The notes: generated from the letters alone by a model not told the origin. 64,000 bases of DNA from UBA1422 sp041859095 (GCA_041859095.1 JBHEKY010000016.1:62001-126000), one strand, 5' to 3'. Shown: positions 17,594-27,522, counted from the first letter of the stretch. Numbers and translations are program-made.

Positions 17594-17636
17594 CACAAAA
17601 AAGTTGCCGACAACTACATTTTTTTATCGGCAACTA
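17594..17636 (-). terminator. Terminator of the pyrH-polC operon
   Basis: AGTTGCCGA (17602-17610) and TCGGCAACT (17627-17635) form a 9-bp stem with a 16-base loop. On the minus strand the stem is followed by TTTTTTGTGC. It lies about 60 bases after the polC stop codon. Confidence 0.85.
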
Positions 17637-17694
17637 AATATGCTTCTTCGATTTGGTAAGAGGGCAAGCATCTACCCCACTGCTACCTTGCGGT

Positions 17695-20600
17695 TTATAA
17701 AAGGCTCATTTGATCTGATTCCTGAATACCATCCAATGCGCCACAATTCCGTAAGGCTTCAATGGCAGTTTTGTTGACTCTGGTGCGTTCTCTCAGATCA
17801 TCCACCGTAGCAAATGGTGTCAGCGAATACGCGTCTTCAATGGCACGACCGGCATTTTCGCCGACTCCGTCCAATGCACAAAGCGGCACCTGAATTTTCC
17901 CATCTTTCAAAGTGAATTGAACTGCCTTGGATTCTCCCAATTTTGGACTTTCAAATTGAAATCCTCTGGAGTACATTTCATAAGCGACTTCCAGAACAAT
18001 GATTTCATCTTCCTCTTTTTTTGTGGCATTGCGGCCTTTGAGCTCAAGAAAATCAACTCTGTCCAAGATATATCTCGAACCCTTTTGAATGACTTCCCAA
18101 TTGAAATCAGTCACTTTAGTTGTGAAATACACGGCATAGAATTCCAAGGGATAATATACTTTGTAGTAAGCTATCCGGTACGACATCATCACATAAGCTA
18201 CTGCATGTGCCCTTGGGAACATATATTCAATTCGCTTGCAGGATTCGATGTACCAAGCAGGAACGCCATATTGTCTCATCAAGGATTCCTCCTCATCGGA
18301 GACTCCTTTTCCTCTCCGAACCTTTTCCATGATGGTGAAGGATTCCTTGTTGGGCAAACCTTTGAGGATTAAATAATTCATAATATCATCCCGGGTTGAT
18401 ATCGCATCTTTCATCGTAGCTTCTCCACTTCGAATAAAGCCCTGGGCATTATTAATCCACACATTTGTGCCATGTGAAAATCCTGAGATTCTGACCAGAT
18501 CGGCAAATTTGTCCGGCTTGGTGTCATCCAGCATCTGCCTGACAAAGCGGGTTCCAAATTCAGGTATACCAAAGCTTCCATGGGAAAAGCGATAGTCTGG
18601 TTCTTTTATTCCGAGTCCTTCAATTCCAATAAATATTCCATTGACCCTATCATCTTTTAGCGGTACTTTGAGAGGATCCGCACCAGTCATATCCTGAAGT
18701 TGGCGAATCATTGACGGATTGTCGTGTCCAAGAATATCTAACTTTAATAGGTTCTCATCGATGGAGTGGTAATCAAAATGTGTGGTAATTGTGCCGGTGG
18801 AACCGTCGTTTGCCGGATGCTGCACTGGACAAAACTCGTGTATATCGTGGCCTTGCGGAACAATAATAATACCACCCGGGTGTTGGCCGGTAGTACGCCG
18901 CACCCCGGAACAGCATTTCGTCAGACGCTCAACCTCGTATTTATTTACAGGCAAGCCTCGCTCCTCGAAATACTTCTTAACAAAGCCGTAGGCGGTTTTG
19001 CTGGCAATGGTGCCAATGGTACCTGCACGAAATACGTTTTCTTTGCCAAATATTTCTTCCACATATTTGTGGGCTCGTGCTTGATATTCTCCTGCGAAGT
19101 TAAGGTCAATATCCGGTTCCTTATCTCCTTCAAATCCCAAAAATGTTTCAAATCGGATGGAAAAGCCGTTCTGATCCAGCATCGTTCCACATTGCGGGCA
19201 TTCTTTGGAGGGCATATCCACCCCGCAATCATATAGGTTCTCATCCCCCCATTCCAAGTATTTGCAGGAAGGACAAATGTAATGTGGTGCGAGAGGGTTT
19301 ACTTCTGTAATACCGGCCATGGTTGCGGCAAAAGAAGAGCCCACAGAGCCTCTGGAGCCGACCAAATATCCATCTTGCATGGATTTTCGAACCAGCATTT
19401 CCGCCGCAACATACATTACCGCATACCCGTTGTTGATAATTGAATTCAATTCCCGATCCAGTCTGGCTTTGATGGGTTCGGGTAAGGGATCTCCGTATAT
19501 CGCCATAGCTGATTCCTGACATCTGTTCCTCAAGATGATATCCGAATTCTCAATTTTAGGAGGAAATTTGCCGGTTGGAACAGGTCGAATGACTTCCACC
19601 ATATCAGCAACCCTGTTGGGGGCATCGATAACCACTTCTCTGGCAAGCTCTTCTCCAAGGTATTGAAATTCTGACAACATTTCGTCTGTTGTTCTGAAAT
19701 ATAGCCCCTTATCACCTTCAATATCCTTGTATCCCTGCCCGGCCATGAGAATCTGCCTGTAAAGGGATTCCTCTGGAGATGCGTAATGCGCATCACAAGT
19801 AGCAACCACAGGTTTCCCGCAAGCATTACCCAACGCTACTATTTTTTCGTTGTAACTTTGTAACTCATCTTTGCCTGATACCATTCCTTTTTCAATAAGA
19901 AAGTTGTTGTTGCACAACGGTTGGATTTCTAAATAGTCGTAGAAATCAACCATCTGCGACAGCGCTTCATCACTATAATTATGGATGACTCCTTTGAAAA
20001 TCTCTCCCTCCACACAAGCAGAGCCTATGATAAGGCCTTCTCGATATTCGTTGAGGACCGATCGAGGAATTCGAGGTTTTTTGTAAAAATATTTCAGGTG
20101 TGACAAGGATACCAACTTGTAAAGATTTTTGAGTCCTTCTTGATTTTTGGCCAACAAAATAATATGACTGGTATCTTTCCCTTTAATATTAATTTCGCCA
20201 TTAGGCAATAGGCTGTCTTTGTCGTCAAATAAATACCCTTCCATACCGTATAGGATTTTAATCCCTGATTTTTTTGCAGCATGAAAAGCATCCGGAAAAG
20301 CCTGGACCACTCCATGATCAGTGATGGCGACTGCTTTATGTCCCCAGTCCGCAGCCATACGCACCATAGCGGTTGGATCATTTAATCCATCCATGGCGCT
20401 CATTTTGGTGTGGGCATGAAGCTCCACTCTTTTTGTGTCAGCCAAATCTTCTCGTAATTGGCGTTTGTCTTTTTCAAGATCTTTTGCCATCATGATAATA
20501 TCATTGCTGAAATTGTCCCACTGCACCTCACCACGGATTTTGATGACATCATTTTCTTCCAGATTCTTTTCGATGTGTGCCCATTTCTCATCGCTGATAA

Positions 20601-21363
20601 ACATCTTGGCACAAAGAGAAGATGTGGTATCCGATAAGAGTAATGTCACTAGTTTCTTATTACTTTTTATGGTTCGCGCGCTGATTTCAAATACACTCCC
20701 ACGAACAACAATCAGTCCGCTGTTGGCTGACAGTGATGAAATGGGGATTGGTTCTCCATCAATCGCTTTGCCCATCAGACGGTTTGCCGGGAGTTTTCTT
20801 TCGTTTTTTTCTTTTGAGGCTGTCGGTTTCGTTATCCTAGGCTGTGCAGGCGCTGGCATTCTGTCGTGTCTCTCCAGTTCCGAAACATTTTTGTCATATT
20901 TAACTTGGTGGTTAATAAACTTTACTTTTACATCGATGGAAAAGTGATGTAGTAAAAGCTGGCTGAATTTTAATGCCACCTCTTGGTTAAGTTTTTCTAC
21001 TGCCGTATCGCCAAGGGCATAGATGTACAGGGAGTCTTCTTCCACCCAGAATTCTTTTGGAAAAATCGTCTTGGTAATGACGGAATACTTGCCGTTGACC
21101 ATTTCAATCATGTGCTCGATGAAGAGTCCAATAATTCGATCTCTTTCCATGGAGATTTCGTCATAAAAAAAAGAAATTTCAACGCCTGTCAGCCCCGGTA
21201 TTTCTTCCATCATGGATTTTTTAATCCGCTTGACCTGATCCATCGGTACAATAAAATTAAGCCTAATGTCCAAAGACAGGATTCCCTTATCCCCGGACAT
21301 TGTGGCTTTTGTGATTTCATAAGTTTCATGCTCTTTTTTAATGCTATCCAGAATATGCTTCAT
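17695..21363 (-). CDS. polC: DNA polymerase III alpha subunit PolC, lacking the exonuclease domain
   Basis: A replicative polymerase of 1222 residues, about 200 shorter than the usual 1430-1450. Domains in order: N-terminal domain; OB fold (about 210-300); PHP domain with intact metal-site motifs HAHTK (316-320), TDHG (about 349) and CDAH; palm/fingers with GSRGSVGSS, Zn-finger cysteines CPSC...CPQC and the catalytic EPDIDLNF; then helix-hairpin-helix. The DEDD 3'-5' exonuclease, normally inserted within PHP after the YGxE motif, is absent. The chain runs from YGMEGYLFDD (about 372) to the SHIILLAKN segment (about 400) with only some 20 residues between. Start at ATG 21363, overlapping ispG by 20 bases. 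Confidence 0.95.
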   Translation of the reverse strand: MKHILDSIKKEHETYEITKATMSGDKGILSLDIRLNFIVPMDQVKRIKKSMMEEIPGLTGVEISFFYDEISMERDRIIGLFIEHMIEMVNGKYSVITKTIFPKEFWVEEDSLYIYALGDTAVEKLNQEVALKFSQLLLHHFSIDVKVKFINHQVKYDKNVSELERHDRMPAPAQPRITKPTASKEKNERKLPANRLMGKAIDGEPIPISSLSANSGLIVVRGSVFEISARTIKSNKKLVTLLLSDTTSSLCAKMFISDEKWAHIEKNLEENDVIKIRGEVQWDNFSNDIIMMAKDLEKDKRQLREDLADTKRVELHAHTKMSAMDGLNDPTAMVRMAADWGHKAVAITDHGVVQAFPDAFHAAKKSGIKILYGMEGYLFDDKDSLLPNGEINIKGKDTSHIILLAKNQEGLKNLYKLVSLSHLKYFYKKPRIPRSVLNEYREGLIIGSACVEGEIFKGVIHNYSDEALSQMVDFYDYLEIQPLCNNNFLIEKGMVSGKDELQSYNEKIVALGNACGKPVVATCDAHYASPEESLYRQILMAGQGYKDIEGDKGLYFRTTDEMLSEFQYLGEELAREVVIDAPNRVADMVEVIRPVPTGKFPPKIENSDIILRNRCQESAMAIYGDPLPEPIKARLDRELNSIINNGYAVMYVAAEMLVRKSMQDGYLVGSRGSVGSSFAATMAGITEVNPLAPHYICPSCKYLEWGDENLYDCGVDMPSKECPQCGTMLDQNGFSIRFETFLGFEGDKEPDIDLNFAGEYQARAHKYVEEIFGKENVFRAGTIGTIASKTAYGFVKKYFEERGLPVNKYEVERLTKCCSGVRRTTGQHPGGIIIVPQGHDIHEFCPVQHPANDGSTGTITTHFDYHSIDENLLKLDILGHDNPSMIRQLQDMTGADPLKVPLKDDRVNGIFIGIEGLGIKEPDYRFSHGSFGIPEFGTRFVRQMLDDTKPDKFADLVRISGFSHGTNVWINNAQGFIRSGEATMKDAISTRDDIMNYLILKGLPNKESFTIMEKVRRGKGVSDEEESLMRQYGVPAWYIESCKRIEYMFPRAHAVAYVMMSYRIAYYKVYYPLEFYAVYFTTKVTDFNWEVIQKGSRYILDRVDFLELKGRNATKKEEDEIIVLEVAYEMYSRGFQFESPKLGESKAVQFTLKDGKIQVPLCALDGVGENAGRAIEDAYSLTPFATVDDLRERTRVNKTAIEALRNCGALDGIQESDQMSLL

Positions 21364-22420
21364 AATCCTCAACCAGTCGTAATATCTCGTCAATTATTTC
21401 TTCATCTTTTACTGTTTTGATAATCTTGCCTTTGACAAACAGCGCACCTCTGCCGTCCCCACAAGCTACCCCGACATCTGCGCCGGCGGCTTCACCCGGT
21501 CCATTGACCTCGCAACCCATGACCGCCACCGAGATAGAGGGCAACCCACGTAGCCTTCGTAAGGGCGTCACTTCGTTCCTAAGCCTACTTTCAATGGTTT
21601 CAGCCATATGGGCCAGGTCCACCTTCGTTCGCCCACAGGTTGGGCAAGAAATGAATTCTATGGCATTTTTTCGTTGTCCGGCAGCAGCAAGAATGTCCAG
21701 GGCAACTTCCGGTTCTCGTAAAGAGTCTCCGGTAATGGATACGCGCATGGTATCTCCGATTCCGGCTAGCAAGAGTCCTCCTAGCCCGACTGCCGATTTT
21801 AGGATGGCAATGTTGGCCGGTCCGGCTTCCGTTATGCCGATATGCAACGGATACTTCGTCATGTTGGTAATTAGTCGATACGCATCATATGTCATCTTGA
21901 CATTGGATGCCTTCATCGAAATCACGATTTCTCGAAAATCCATGGATTCAAGAAGCCTGACATTCCGCATGGCACTTTCTACCAGTGCCTCGGCACAAAT
22001 TCCCATACCATCTAAAATGTCTTTTTCCAACGACCCGGCATTGACGCCGACACGGATTGGAACCCGATGTTCTTTGGCTGTGGCAACCACTGCGCTCACT
22101 TGATCCGGATTCCCGATGTTGCCAGGATTGATTCGAATTTTATCTGCGCCTCGGCGGATGGATTCAATCGCCAAGGTATGGTCAAAATGAATGTCTGCAA
22201 CCAATGGAACCGCTACCTTTTTGCGTATTTCTCCAAATGCTATCGCTGCCTCCAAATTGGGTACGGCAAGCCGTATGATATCGCATCCAGCCAAAACTAG
22301 CGCGTTGATTTCTGACACAGCGGATTGTATCTCCGTTGTTTTGCTTGTGATCATGGACTGAACAGAGACAGGTGCACCACCGCCAATCTGAACATTTCCA
22401 CAAAAAACCGGTTTTGTCAT
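21344..22420 (-). CDS. ispG: 4-hydroxy-3-methylbut-2-en-1-yl diphosphate synthase
   Basis: A 358-residue [4Fe-4S] enzyme of the MEP isoprenoid pathway (GcpE). It begins MTKPVFCGNVQIGGGAPVSVQSM. The cluster cysteines lie in SCPTCGRTKVD and GCEVNGPGEA near the C-terminus. AAGGAG 5 bases before the ATG at 22420 fixes the start against a longer alternative. Dxr, another MEP enzyme, is encoded two genes upstream and UppS, which uses the product, four genes upstream. The three isoprenoid genes are thus in one operon. Confidence 0.97.
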   Translation of the reverse strand: MTKPVFCGNVQIGGGAPVSVQSMITSKTTEIQSAVSEINALVLAGCDIIRLAVPNLEAAIAFGEIRKKVAVPLVADIHFDHTLAIESIRRGADKIRINPGNIGNPDQVSAVVATAKEHRVPIRVGVNAGSLEKDILDGMGICAEALVESAMRNVRLLESMDFREIVISMKASNVKMTYDAYRLITNMTKYPLHIGITEAGPANIAILKSAVGLGGLLLAGIGDTMRVSITGDSLREPEVALDILAAAGQRKNAIEFISCPTCGRTKVDLAHMAETIESRLRNEVTPLRRLRGLPSISVAVMGCEVNGPGEAAGADVGVACGDGRGALFVKGKIIKTVKDEEIIDEILRLVEDYEAYSG

Positions 22421-22474
22421 GGCGTCTCCTTTCCAATACTTGAACGTCAAAAATCCCATTCCAACGATGAATAA

Positions 22475-23494
22475 TTATTGAAAAAACGGTACAATAAACC
22501 GAGTGATATCATTCCAGGTGACATAAATCATCAGACCAAACAATAACATGATACCGAAAAAGTGAATCTTTCCTTCCATGTCATCGGTGATAGCCTTGCC
22601 GGTAATTTTTCTGGCAATAATGAACAAGAGTCGTCCTCCATCCAGCGCCGGAAGAGGCAGCATGTTGATTATTGCCAAGTTCAGACTTAGCAGTGCCATG
22701 AAATATACAAAGTTTACAAATCCAGCCTTGACGGTCTCACCAGTCATATATACAATGCCAACCGGTCCGGATAACTCTTTGATGGAGACATCCCCGGTAA
22801 ACAACTGCCGGATGACATTCAGCATCATCTTTCCCATATTATAGGTCGCAACAAATCCATCTCCTACTGCTGTTGCAGGATTGCGCTCCAACTTCGGAAT
22901 GATTCCAATGGTCTGTCTTCCATCGGTGGATTGGACAAAAGTGGAACTCAAGCGAAGTTCCGCATCGTTTCTTATCACAGTAACTGTGACGGTCTCTTTT
23001 TGGCTAGTTGAGAGATAGTCCGTTACGTCATCCCATTTCTTCACTGGATTTCCGTCAAGTTCGATGATTTCGTCTCCGCTCTGAAGTCCGGCTACCATGG
23101 CTGGGCTATCGGGTACGATTTCGTCCAAGGTCGTCGTTGCGCTACCAATATAGAACATGACAATTATCATCAAGATAATCGCTAGGATTAAATTCATGAA
23201 AGAGCCGGCACAAACTACAATGGTTTTTTGCCATGCATTTTTGTTGTTAAAGGCTCGGGCATCTTCTGATTCTTCGTCCTCGCCTTCCATTGCGCAGAAT
23301 CCACCGATGGGAAATAGTCGAAGGGAATACTCTGTTTCGCCTTTCTGTTTCTTCAGCAATACCGGTCCCATTCCCAAAGCAAATTTGTTTACCTTGATGC
23401 CAAAGGACTTAGCTGATATGAAATGGCCAAGTTCATGGACAAAAATCAAAACACTGAACATGAGTATGGCATATAATATCGTTGCAACTGTCAT
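22475..23494 (-). CDS. rseP: Site-2 intramembrane metalloprotease RseP
   Basis: A 339-residue membrane protease. It has the zinc motif VHELGHF in the first TM segment (near residue 20), a periplasmic-side PDZ domain (about 115-185, with VAGLQSGDEIIELDGNPV), and the C-terminal third-ligand motif NMLPLPALDGGRLL. Family members perform regulated intramembrane proteolysis of anti-sigma factors and signal peptide remnants. GGGAG 9 bases before the ATG at 23494 defines the start. It lies between dxr and ispG, as in many Firmicutes. Confidence 0.95.
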   Translation of the reverse strand: MTVATILYAILMFSVLIFVHELGHFISAKSFGIKVNKFALGMGPVLLKKQKGETEYSLRLFPIGGFCAMEGEDEESEDARAFNNKNAWQKTIVVCAGSFMNLILAIILMIIVMFYIGSATTTLDEIVPDSPAMVAGLQSGDEIIELDGNPVKKWDDVTDYLSTSQKETVTVTVIRNDAELRLSSTFVQSTDGRQTIGIIPKLERNPATAVGDGFVATYNMGKMMLNVIRQLFTGDVSIKELSGPVGIVYMTGETVKAGFVNFVYFMALLSLNLAIINMLPLPALDGGRLLFIIARKITGKAITDDMEGKIHFFGIMLLFGLMIYVTWNDITRFIVPFFQ

Positions 23495-23498
23495 CTGA

Positions 23499-24638
23499 TT
23501 ATCTCCCGTATTGTCTGTATATTTGGTTTCGGATTTCCTCATCTGCGGATAGCACACCCTGCACCGTCATGGGATACCCATCAACATATTGATCTAAAAT
23601 TTCTTCAATGATTTCTGCTATCCTGTGGAATTCAAGTTTTCCCTGTAAAAATAAATCAACCAACACTTCGTTGGCACCGTTCATTATTGCAGGGTAAGTC
23701 CCTCCAGCGGCGGCGGCCTCGTAGGCCAGACGAATTGCTGAGAAAGCCTTCAAATCTGGTTTTTCGAAGGTTAAAGACAGATTTGTCAAATCCAGCGGCG
23801 TAAGGGAGTTTGGGGTTCTATCGGGATAATGAAGCGCATAAGAGATGGGCAACTTCATATCAGGCAAACCCAATTGCGCCAGCACTGATGTATCGGTGAA
23901 TTCCACTAACGAATGAACAATGCTTTGGGGATGGACTAAAATATCTATCTGTCCAGCCGGAAGATCAAACAACCACTTGGCTTCGATGACTTCCAGTCCC
24001 TTATTCATCATGGTAGCAGAATCGATGGTTATTTTGGGACCCATGGTCCACTTAGGATGGTTAAGGGCTTGTTCCCTGGTTACCGAATTCAACTGCTCCC
24101 GGGTATAACCACGAAAAGGTCCACCGGATGCTGTAAGTATAATCCTTTTGATTTCTGAAGTCTTATTCCCTTGCAGGCACTGGAAAATAGCGCTGTGCTC
24201 GCTGTCTACAGGCAGAAATCGGACATTTTTTTCTTTGACAGCCCGCATGACTGGTTCTCCACCTGCCACCAACGTTTCTTTGTTAGCAAAGGCAATATCT
24301 TTGCCTGCCAGCACTGCTTCATAGGTCGGCATAAGGCCTTTGATGCCCATTAGCCCATTGACCACCATGTCGCAATCCGAGGTTGCTGCTTGAATCAATC
24401 CTTCTTCTCCCCAACTTGTTTCCAGCCAGGGAAATCGATGTTTGAGTGTTAGCGCATCACTTTGCGATGCGGTCACTGCCAATTTTGGTCTGAAGTTTTC
24501 GATTTGATTGCTCATCTGATCGACACGACACCCACAGCAAAGCGCCGTAACAATAAAATTGTCAGGGTTTTCAGCTATGACAGAAAGTGTCTGGGTCCCG
24601 ATCGATCCGGTGCTCCCCAGAATGGCAATTTTTTTCAT
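23499..24638 (-). CDS. dxr: 1-deoxy-D-xylulose-5-phosphate reductoisomerase
   Basis: A 379-residue NADPH-dependent enzyme, the first committed step of the MEP pathway. The N-terminal GSTGSIGTQTL nucleotide motif, FANKETLVAGG, the substrate/metal motif LPVDSEHSAIFQCL and TMGPKITIDSATMMNKGLEVIEA are all present. The length is standard. Its ATG has only a modest GAAAGAAG upstream. The neighbours cdsA and rseP keep the usual Firmicutes order. Confidence 0.97.
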   Translation of the reverse strand: MKKIAILGSTGSIGTQTLSVIAENPDNFIVTALCCGCRVDQMSNQIENFRPKLAVTASQSDALTLKHRFPWLETSWGEEGLIQAATSDCDMVVNGLMGIKGLMPTYEAVLAGKDIAFANKETLVAGGEPVMRAVKEKNVRFLPVDSEHSAIFQCLQGNKTSEIKRIILTASGGPFRGYTREQLNSVTREQALNHPKWTMGPKITIDSATMMNKGLEVIEAKWLFDLPAGQIDILVHPQSIVHSLVEFTDTSVLAQLGLPDMKLPISYALHYPDRTPNSLTPLDLTNLSLTFEKPDLKAFSAIRLAYEAAAAGGTYPAIMNGANEVLVDLFLQGKLEFHRIAEIIEEILDQYVDGYPMTVQGVLSADEEIRNQIYRQYGR

Positions 24639-24692
24639 TTTATTTTATCTTCTTTCAATGATTGACATTACGCTGATTCGAGATGATGTTCC

Positions 24693-25475
24693 CTAAATGA
24701 TAAACAGGTGAATGTAGTAATAAATTGCGGGTGCGGTAAATAAAACGCTATCGAATCGATCTAAAATACCTCCGTGACCCGGAATGAGATTTCCATAGTC
24801 TTTGATACCCATTTTACGTTTAAACACAGAAGCCGTTAAGTCTCCGCACTGCGAAATTATCGCTCCAATGGCACCAATCGCCAAACAATGGATAACGTAT
24901 TGGTTTGCGAAATAAAAACCAAAAATACCGCAAACAAGAATGCTCCCGACCACTCCGCCGATGGCACCTTCAATGGTTTTTTTGGGGCTGATTTTGGGAC
25001 AAAGTTTATGACGCCCAATGGTCATACCGGTAAAGTAAGCACTGACATCCGATCCAAATGCGGATAGTACAATCAACCAGACCAATATGGAGGCACCCTC
25101 AACATTATCTACCAAGACAACATGGAAAGAAAAATATACAACATAGAAAATTCCTGTGATGGTTGCCATTGCGTCTTCCAGGCTTCTGTTTTCAATATTA
25201 AATAGATACAGCAGACTTGCCAATACTGATAGGAATGCCCATCCAAGGAAGCCTTCCGCTTCACCACCCAGCAAAAATATGCTGTACAGTCCAATGGCAG
25301 ACAAAACCGCAATCGGAAAGGATGGTTTAATTCCCAAAGAGGCAAATCCTTTGAAAAACTCCCTGACGCCTAGAACACCAATAGCAAAACACATGGCCAC
25401 CAGCCAATATCCCCCGAAGTATATCACTGCCATGAGTGGCAGCATGATGAATGCAGAAAGGACTCTGGTTTTCAT
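24693..25475 (-). CDS. cdsA: Phosphatidate cytidylyltransferase
   Basis: A 260-residue integral membrane enzyme that makes CDP-diacylglycerol for phospholipid synthesis. It has about eight hydrophobic segments and the C-terminal CDS signature KRKMGIKDYGNLIPGHGGILDR. The start overlaps the uppS stop by 4 bases, so the two genes are coupled. Confidence 0.97.
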   Translation of the reverse strand: MKTRVLSAFIMLPLMAVIYFGGYWLVAMCFAIGVLGVREFFKGFASLGIKPSFPIAVLSAIGLYSIFLLGGEAEGFLGWAFLSVLASLLYLFNIENRSLEDAMATITGIFYVVYFSFHVVLVDNVEGASILVWLIVLSAFGSDVSAYFTGMTIGRHKLCPKISPKKTIEGAIGGVVGSILVCGIFGFYFANQYVIHCLAIGAIGAIISQCGDLTASVFKRKMGIKDYGNLIPGHGGILDRFDSVLFTAPAIYYYIHLFII

Positions 25476-26194
25476 TTCGCTCTTCCTCCAAAACGTCTGT
25501 CACGTTTTTGATATTCCCAAATGGCGTTTTCGAACACTTCAGGTGTGAAATCCGGCCACAAAACCGGTGTGTACACCAATTCGCTGTATGCGATTTGCCA
25601 GAGAAGAAAGTTGGATACCCGTGTTTCTCCACTGGTCCTGATTAGAAGTTCTGGATCCGGGATTCCTGCCAAACCGGTGGAAAGATGCTGCGTTACAGTG
25701 GTTTCACAAATGTCTTCCACAGACAATTTACCTGCAACCACCTCTTTCGCAATTTCCGAAATCGCCTCGACTATTTCATGTCTACTGCCATAATTTAATG
25801 CGATATTGAATTGCATCCCAGAGTTGTTTTGGGTAACCGCCAGACTTTTTTCTAAACGGGTTACGGCATCAATCGGAAGCTTGGAATAATCTCCTAAGAT
25901 GTGTACCCGAACATTGTTGGCATGCAGTTCTTTTAGCTCATTGTCAACATATGTAACGATTAATTTAAAAATACCGTTTACTTCTTCCGTCGAACGTTTC
26001 CAGTTTTCGGTAGAAAAAGCATAAACGGTTAAGTGTTTGATGCCAAGAGAAGAAGATCGTTTCACGATTTCCTTCATAGCTTTCATTCCTGCATTATGGC
26101 CAAAGGCCCGGGGCAGGTTCCGTTGCTCCGCCCATCTTCCGTTGCCATCCATAATGATGGCAACATGATTTGGGATTCGATTCAGGTCTATCAT
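25472..26194 (-). CDS. uppS: Undecaprenyl diphosphate synthase
   Basis: A 240-residue cis-prenyltransferase that makes the C55 carrier lipid for wall synthesis. It has the catalytic IMDGNGRWA motif near residue 15, GHNAGMKAM, and the C-terminal RTSGETRVSNFLLWQIAYSE and WPDFTPE motifs. It follows frr by 6 bases and overlaps cdsA. Its isopentenyl substrate comes from the Dxr/IspG pathway encoded in the same operon. Confidence 0.98.
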   Translation of the reverse strand: MIDLNRIPNHVAIIMDGNGRWAEQRNLPRAFGHNAGMKAMKEIVKRSSSLGIKHLTVYAFSTENWKRSTEEVNGIFKLIVTYVDNELKELHANNVRVHILGDYSKLPIDAVTRLEKSLAVTQNNSGMQFNIALNYGSRHEIVEAISEIAKEVVAGKLSVEDICETTVTQHLSTGLAGIPDPELLIRTSGETRVSNFLLWQIAYSELVYTPVLWPDFTPEVFENAIWEYQKRDRRFGGRAK

Positions 26195-26200
26195 CTTATT

Positions 26201-26758
26201 CTAGACTTCCATCACTTCTTTTTCTTTGTTGGTTATAATATCATCAATCGATTTGATGGCATCGTCGGTCAACTTTTGAACTTTATCCATTTCGAACTTC
26301 ACATCATCCTCTGTTAAATCGCCGGCTTTTTCTTCCTTCTTGATTTCGTCATTGGTATGTCTTCGTACATTCCGCACTGCAACTTTTGCCTCTTCACCCA
26401 TGGCCTTAATTGATTTCGTCAGTTCTTTTCGGCGCTCTTCAGTCACCTGTGGAATGACAAGGCGTATTGCCTTCCCATCATTTGATGGATTGATACCCAG
26501 ATTTGCCGTATTTAACGCCCGTTCGATTTCTGAAATGCTTTTTGGATCAAAGGGGGCAATCATCAATGTCCTTGGGTCGGGTACAGAAACGTTGGACATT
26601 TGCTTCAAGGGTGTAGGCGAACCATAATAATCCACCATGATTTTGTCCAGCAACGAAGCATTCGCCCTTCCTGCTCGGACGGTGTTGAGTTCTTCTTTCA
26701 GGGCAGATTTGGTTTTGCTAATCTTCTCCTCAAGATGACTAATTAATTGATCACTCAT
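26201..26758 (-). CDS. frr: Ribosome recycling factor
   Basis: A 185-residue protein of standard length. It separates post-termination ribosomes together with EF-G. LNTVRAGRANASLLDKI, YYGSPTPLKQMSNVSVPDPRTL and RRHTNDEIKKEEKAGDLTEDD are diagnostic. GAGGAGG precedes the start. It follows pyrH, the almost universal bacterial pairing. Confidence 0.99.
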   Translation of the reverse strand: MSDQLISHLEEKISKTKSALKEELNTVRAGRANASLLDKIMVDYYGSPTPLKQMSNVSVPDPRTLMIAPFDPKSISEIERALNTANLGINPSNDGKAIRLVIPQVTEERRKELTKSIKAMGEEAKVAVRNVRRHTNDEIKKEEKAGDLTEDDVKFEMDKVQKLTDDAIKSIDDIITNKEKEVMEV

Positions 26759-26770
26759 TTTGTTCCTCCT

Positions 26771-27475
26771 CTAATGGATAATCGTTCCTATTTTTTCTCC
26801 ACATACGGCTTTGACCACATTTCCTTCTTCAGCAAGAGCGAAAACGTGAATGCCAATATCGTTATCCCGGCAAAGGGAGGCTGCTGTGGAGTCCATAACT
26901 TTTAAATTTTGTTCCAAGACCTGCTGATGGGTCAGTTCATCATATCGGATCGCATTCGGATTAATCGCCGGATCATCGGAGTAGACCGCATCGATTTTTT
27001 TGGCTAACAAGATAATGTCCGCATCGATTTCAGCAGCTCTTAGTGCTGCTGTAGTATCTGTTGAAAAAAATGGGTTGCCGGTGCCTCCTCCGAAGATAAC
27101 AACCTTTTGGGTTTCCAAATGATGGATGGCTTTTCGGCGGATATAGGGTTCTGCAACTTCTTTCATTTCGATGGCGGTTTGGACTCTCGTCTCGATTCCA
27201 ATGGATTCAAAGGCATCCTGCAACGCCATTGCATTGATAATCGTTGCCAGCATTCCCATATAGTCCGCTGTGGCACGGTCCATGCTTGTGCTTGTTCTGC
27301 CCCTCCAAAAGTTGCCGCCACCAACGACGACAGCCACTTCAACACCCATTTCGTGGACGGCTTTTACTTGTCTTGCTACGGCTTGCACCATTTCTTCCTT
27401 GATGCCAAAGCTCTGGTCTCCAGCTAGGGCTTCTCCGCTGATTTTAAGAATGACTCTATTGTATTTGGGTTTCAT
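26771..27475 (-). CDS. pyrH: UMP kinase
   Basis: A 234-residue amino-acid-kinase-fold enzyme that phosphorylates UMP. Visible motifs are RVILKISGEALAGD, VVVGGGNFWRG, FGGGTGNPFFSTDT and LAKKIDAVYSDDP. GAGGAGGG just upstream selects the ATG at 27475 rather than an upstream in-frame start. It is the first gene of a transcription unit with its own promoter, whereas in many bacteria tsf directly precedes it. Confidence 0.98.
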   Translation of the reverse strand: MKPKYNRVILKISGEALAGDQSFGIKEEMVQAVARQVKAVHEMGVEVAVVVGGGNFWRGRTSTSMDRATADYMGMLATIINAMALQDAFESIGIETRVQTAIEMKEVAEPYIRRKAIHHLETQKVVIFGGGTGNPFFSTDTTAALRAAEIDADIILLAKKIDAVYSDDPAINPNAIRYDELTHQQVLEQNLKVMDSTAASLCRDNDIGIHVFALAEEGNVVKAVCGEKIGTIIH

Positions 27476-27522
27476 ATACCCTCCTCTCCTGTCAGCAGTT
27501 ATTCTGAACAATTGTCTGCATT

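Noticed and set aside
17695..21363. A deletion or assembly error as cause of the short PolC
   Set aside because: The frame is continuous and both flanks of the junction keep good PHP motifs; a clean in-frame domain absence is more likely, though read data were not available.
21417..22103. A 228-codon plus-strand frame opposite ispG
   Set aside because: Antisense to a fully conserved enzyme and without translation signals.
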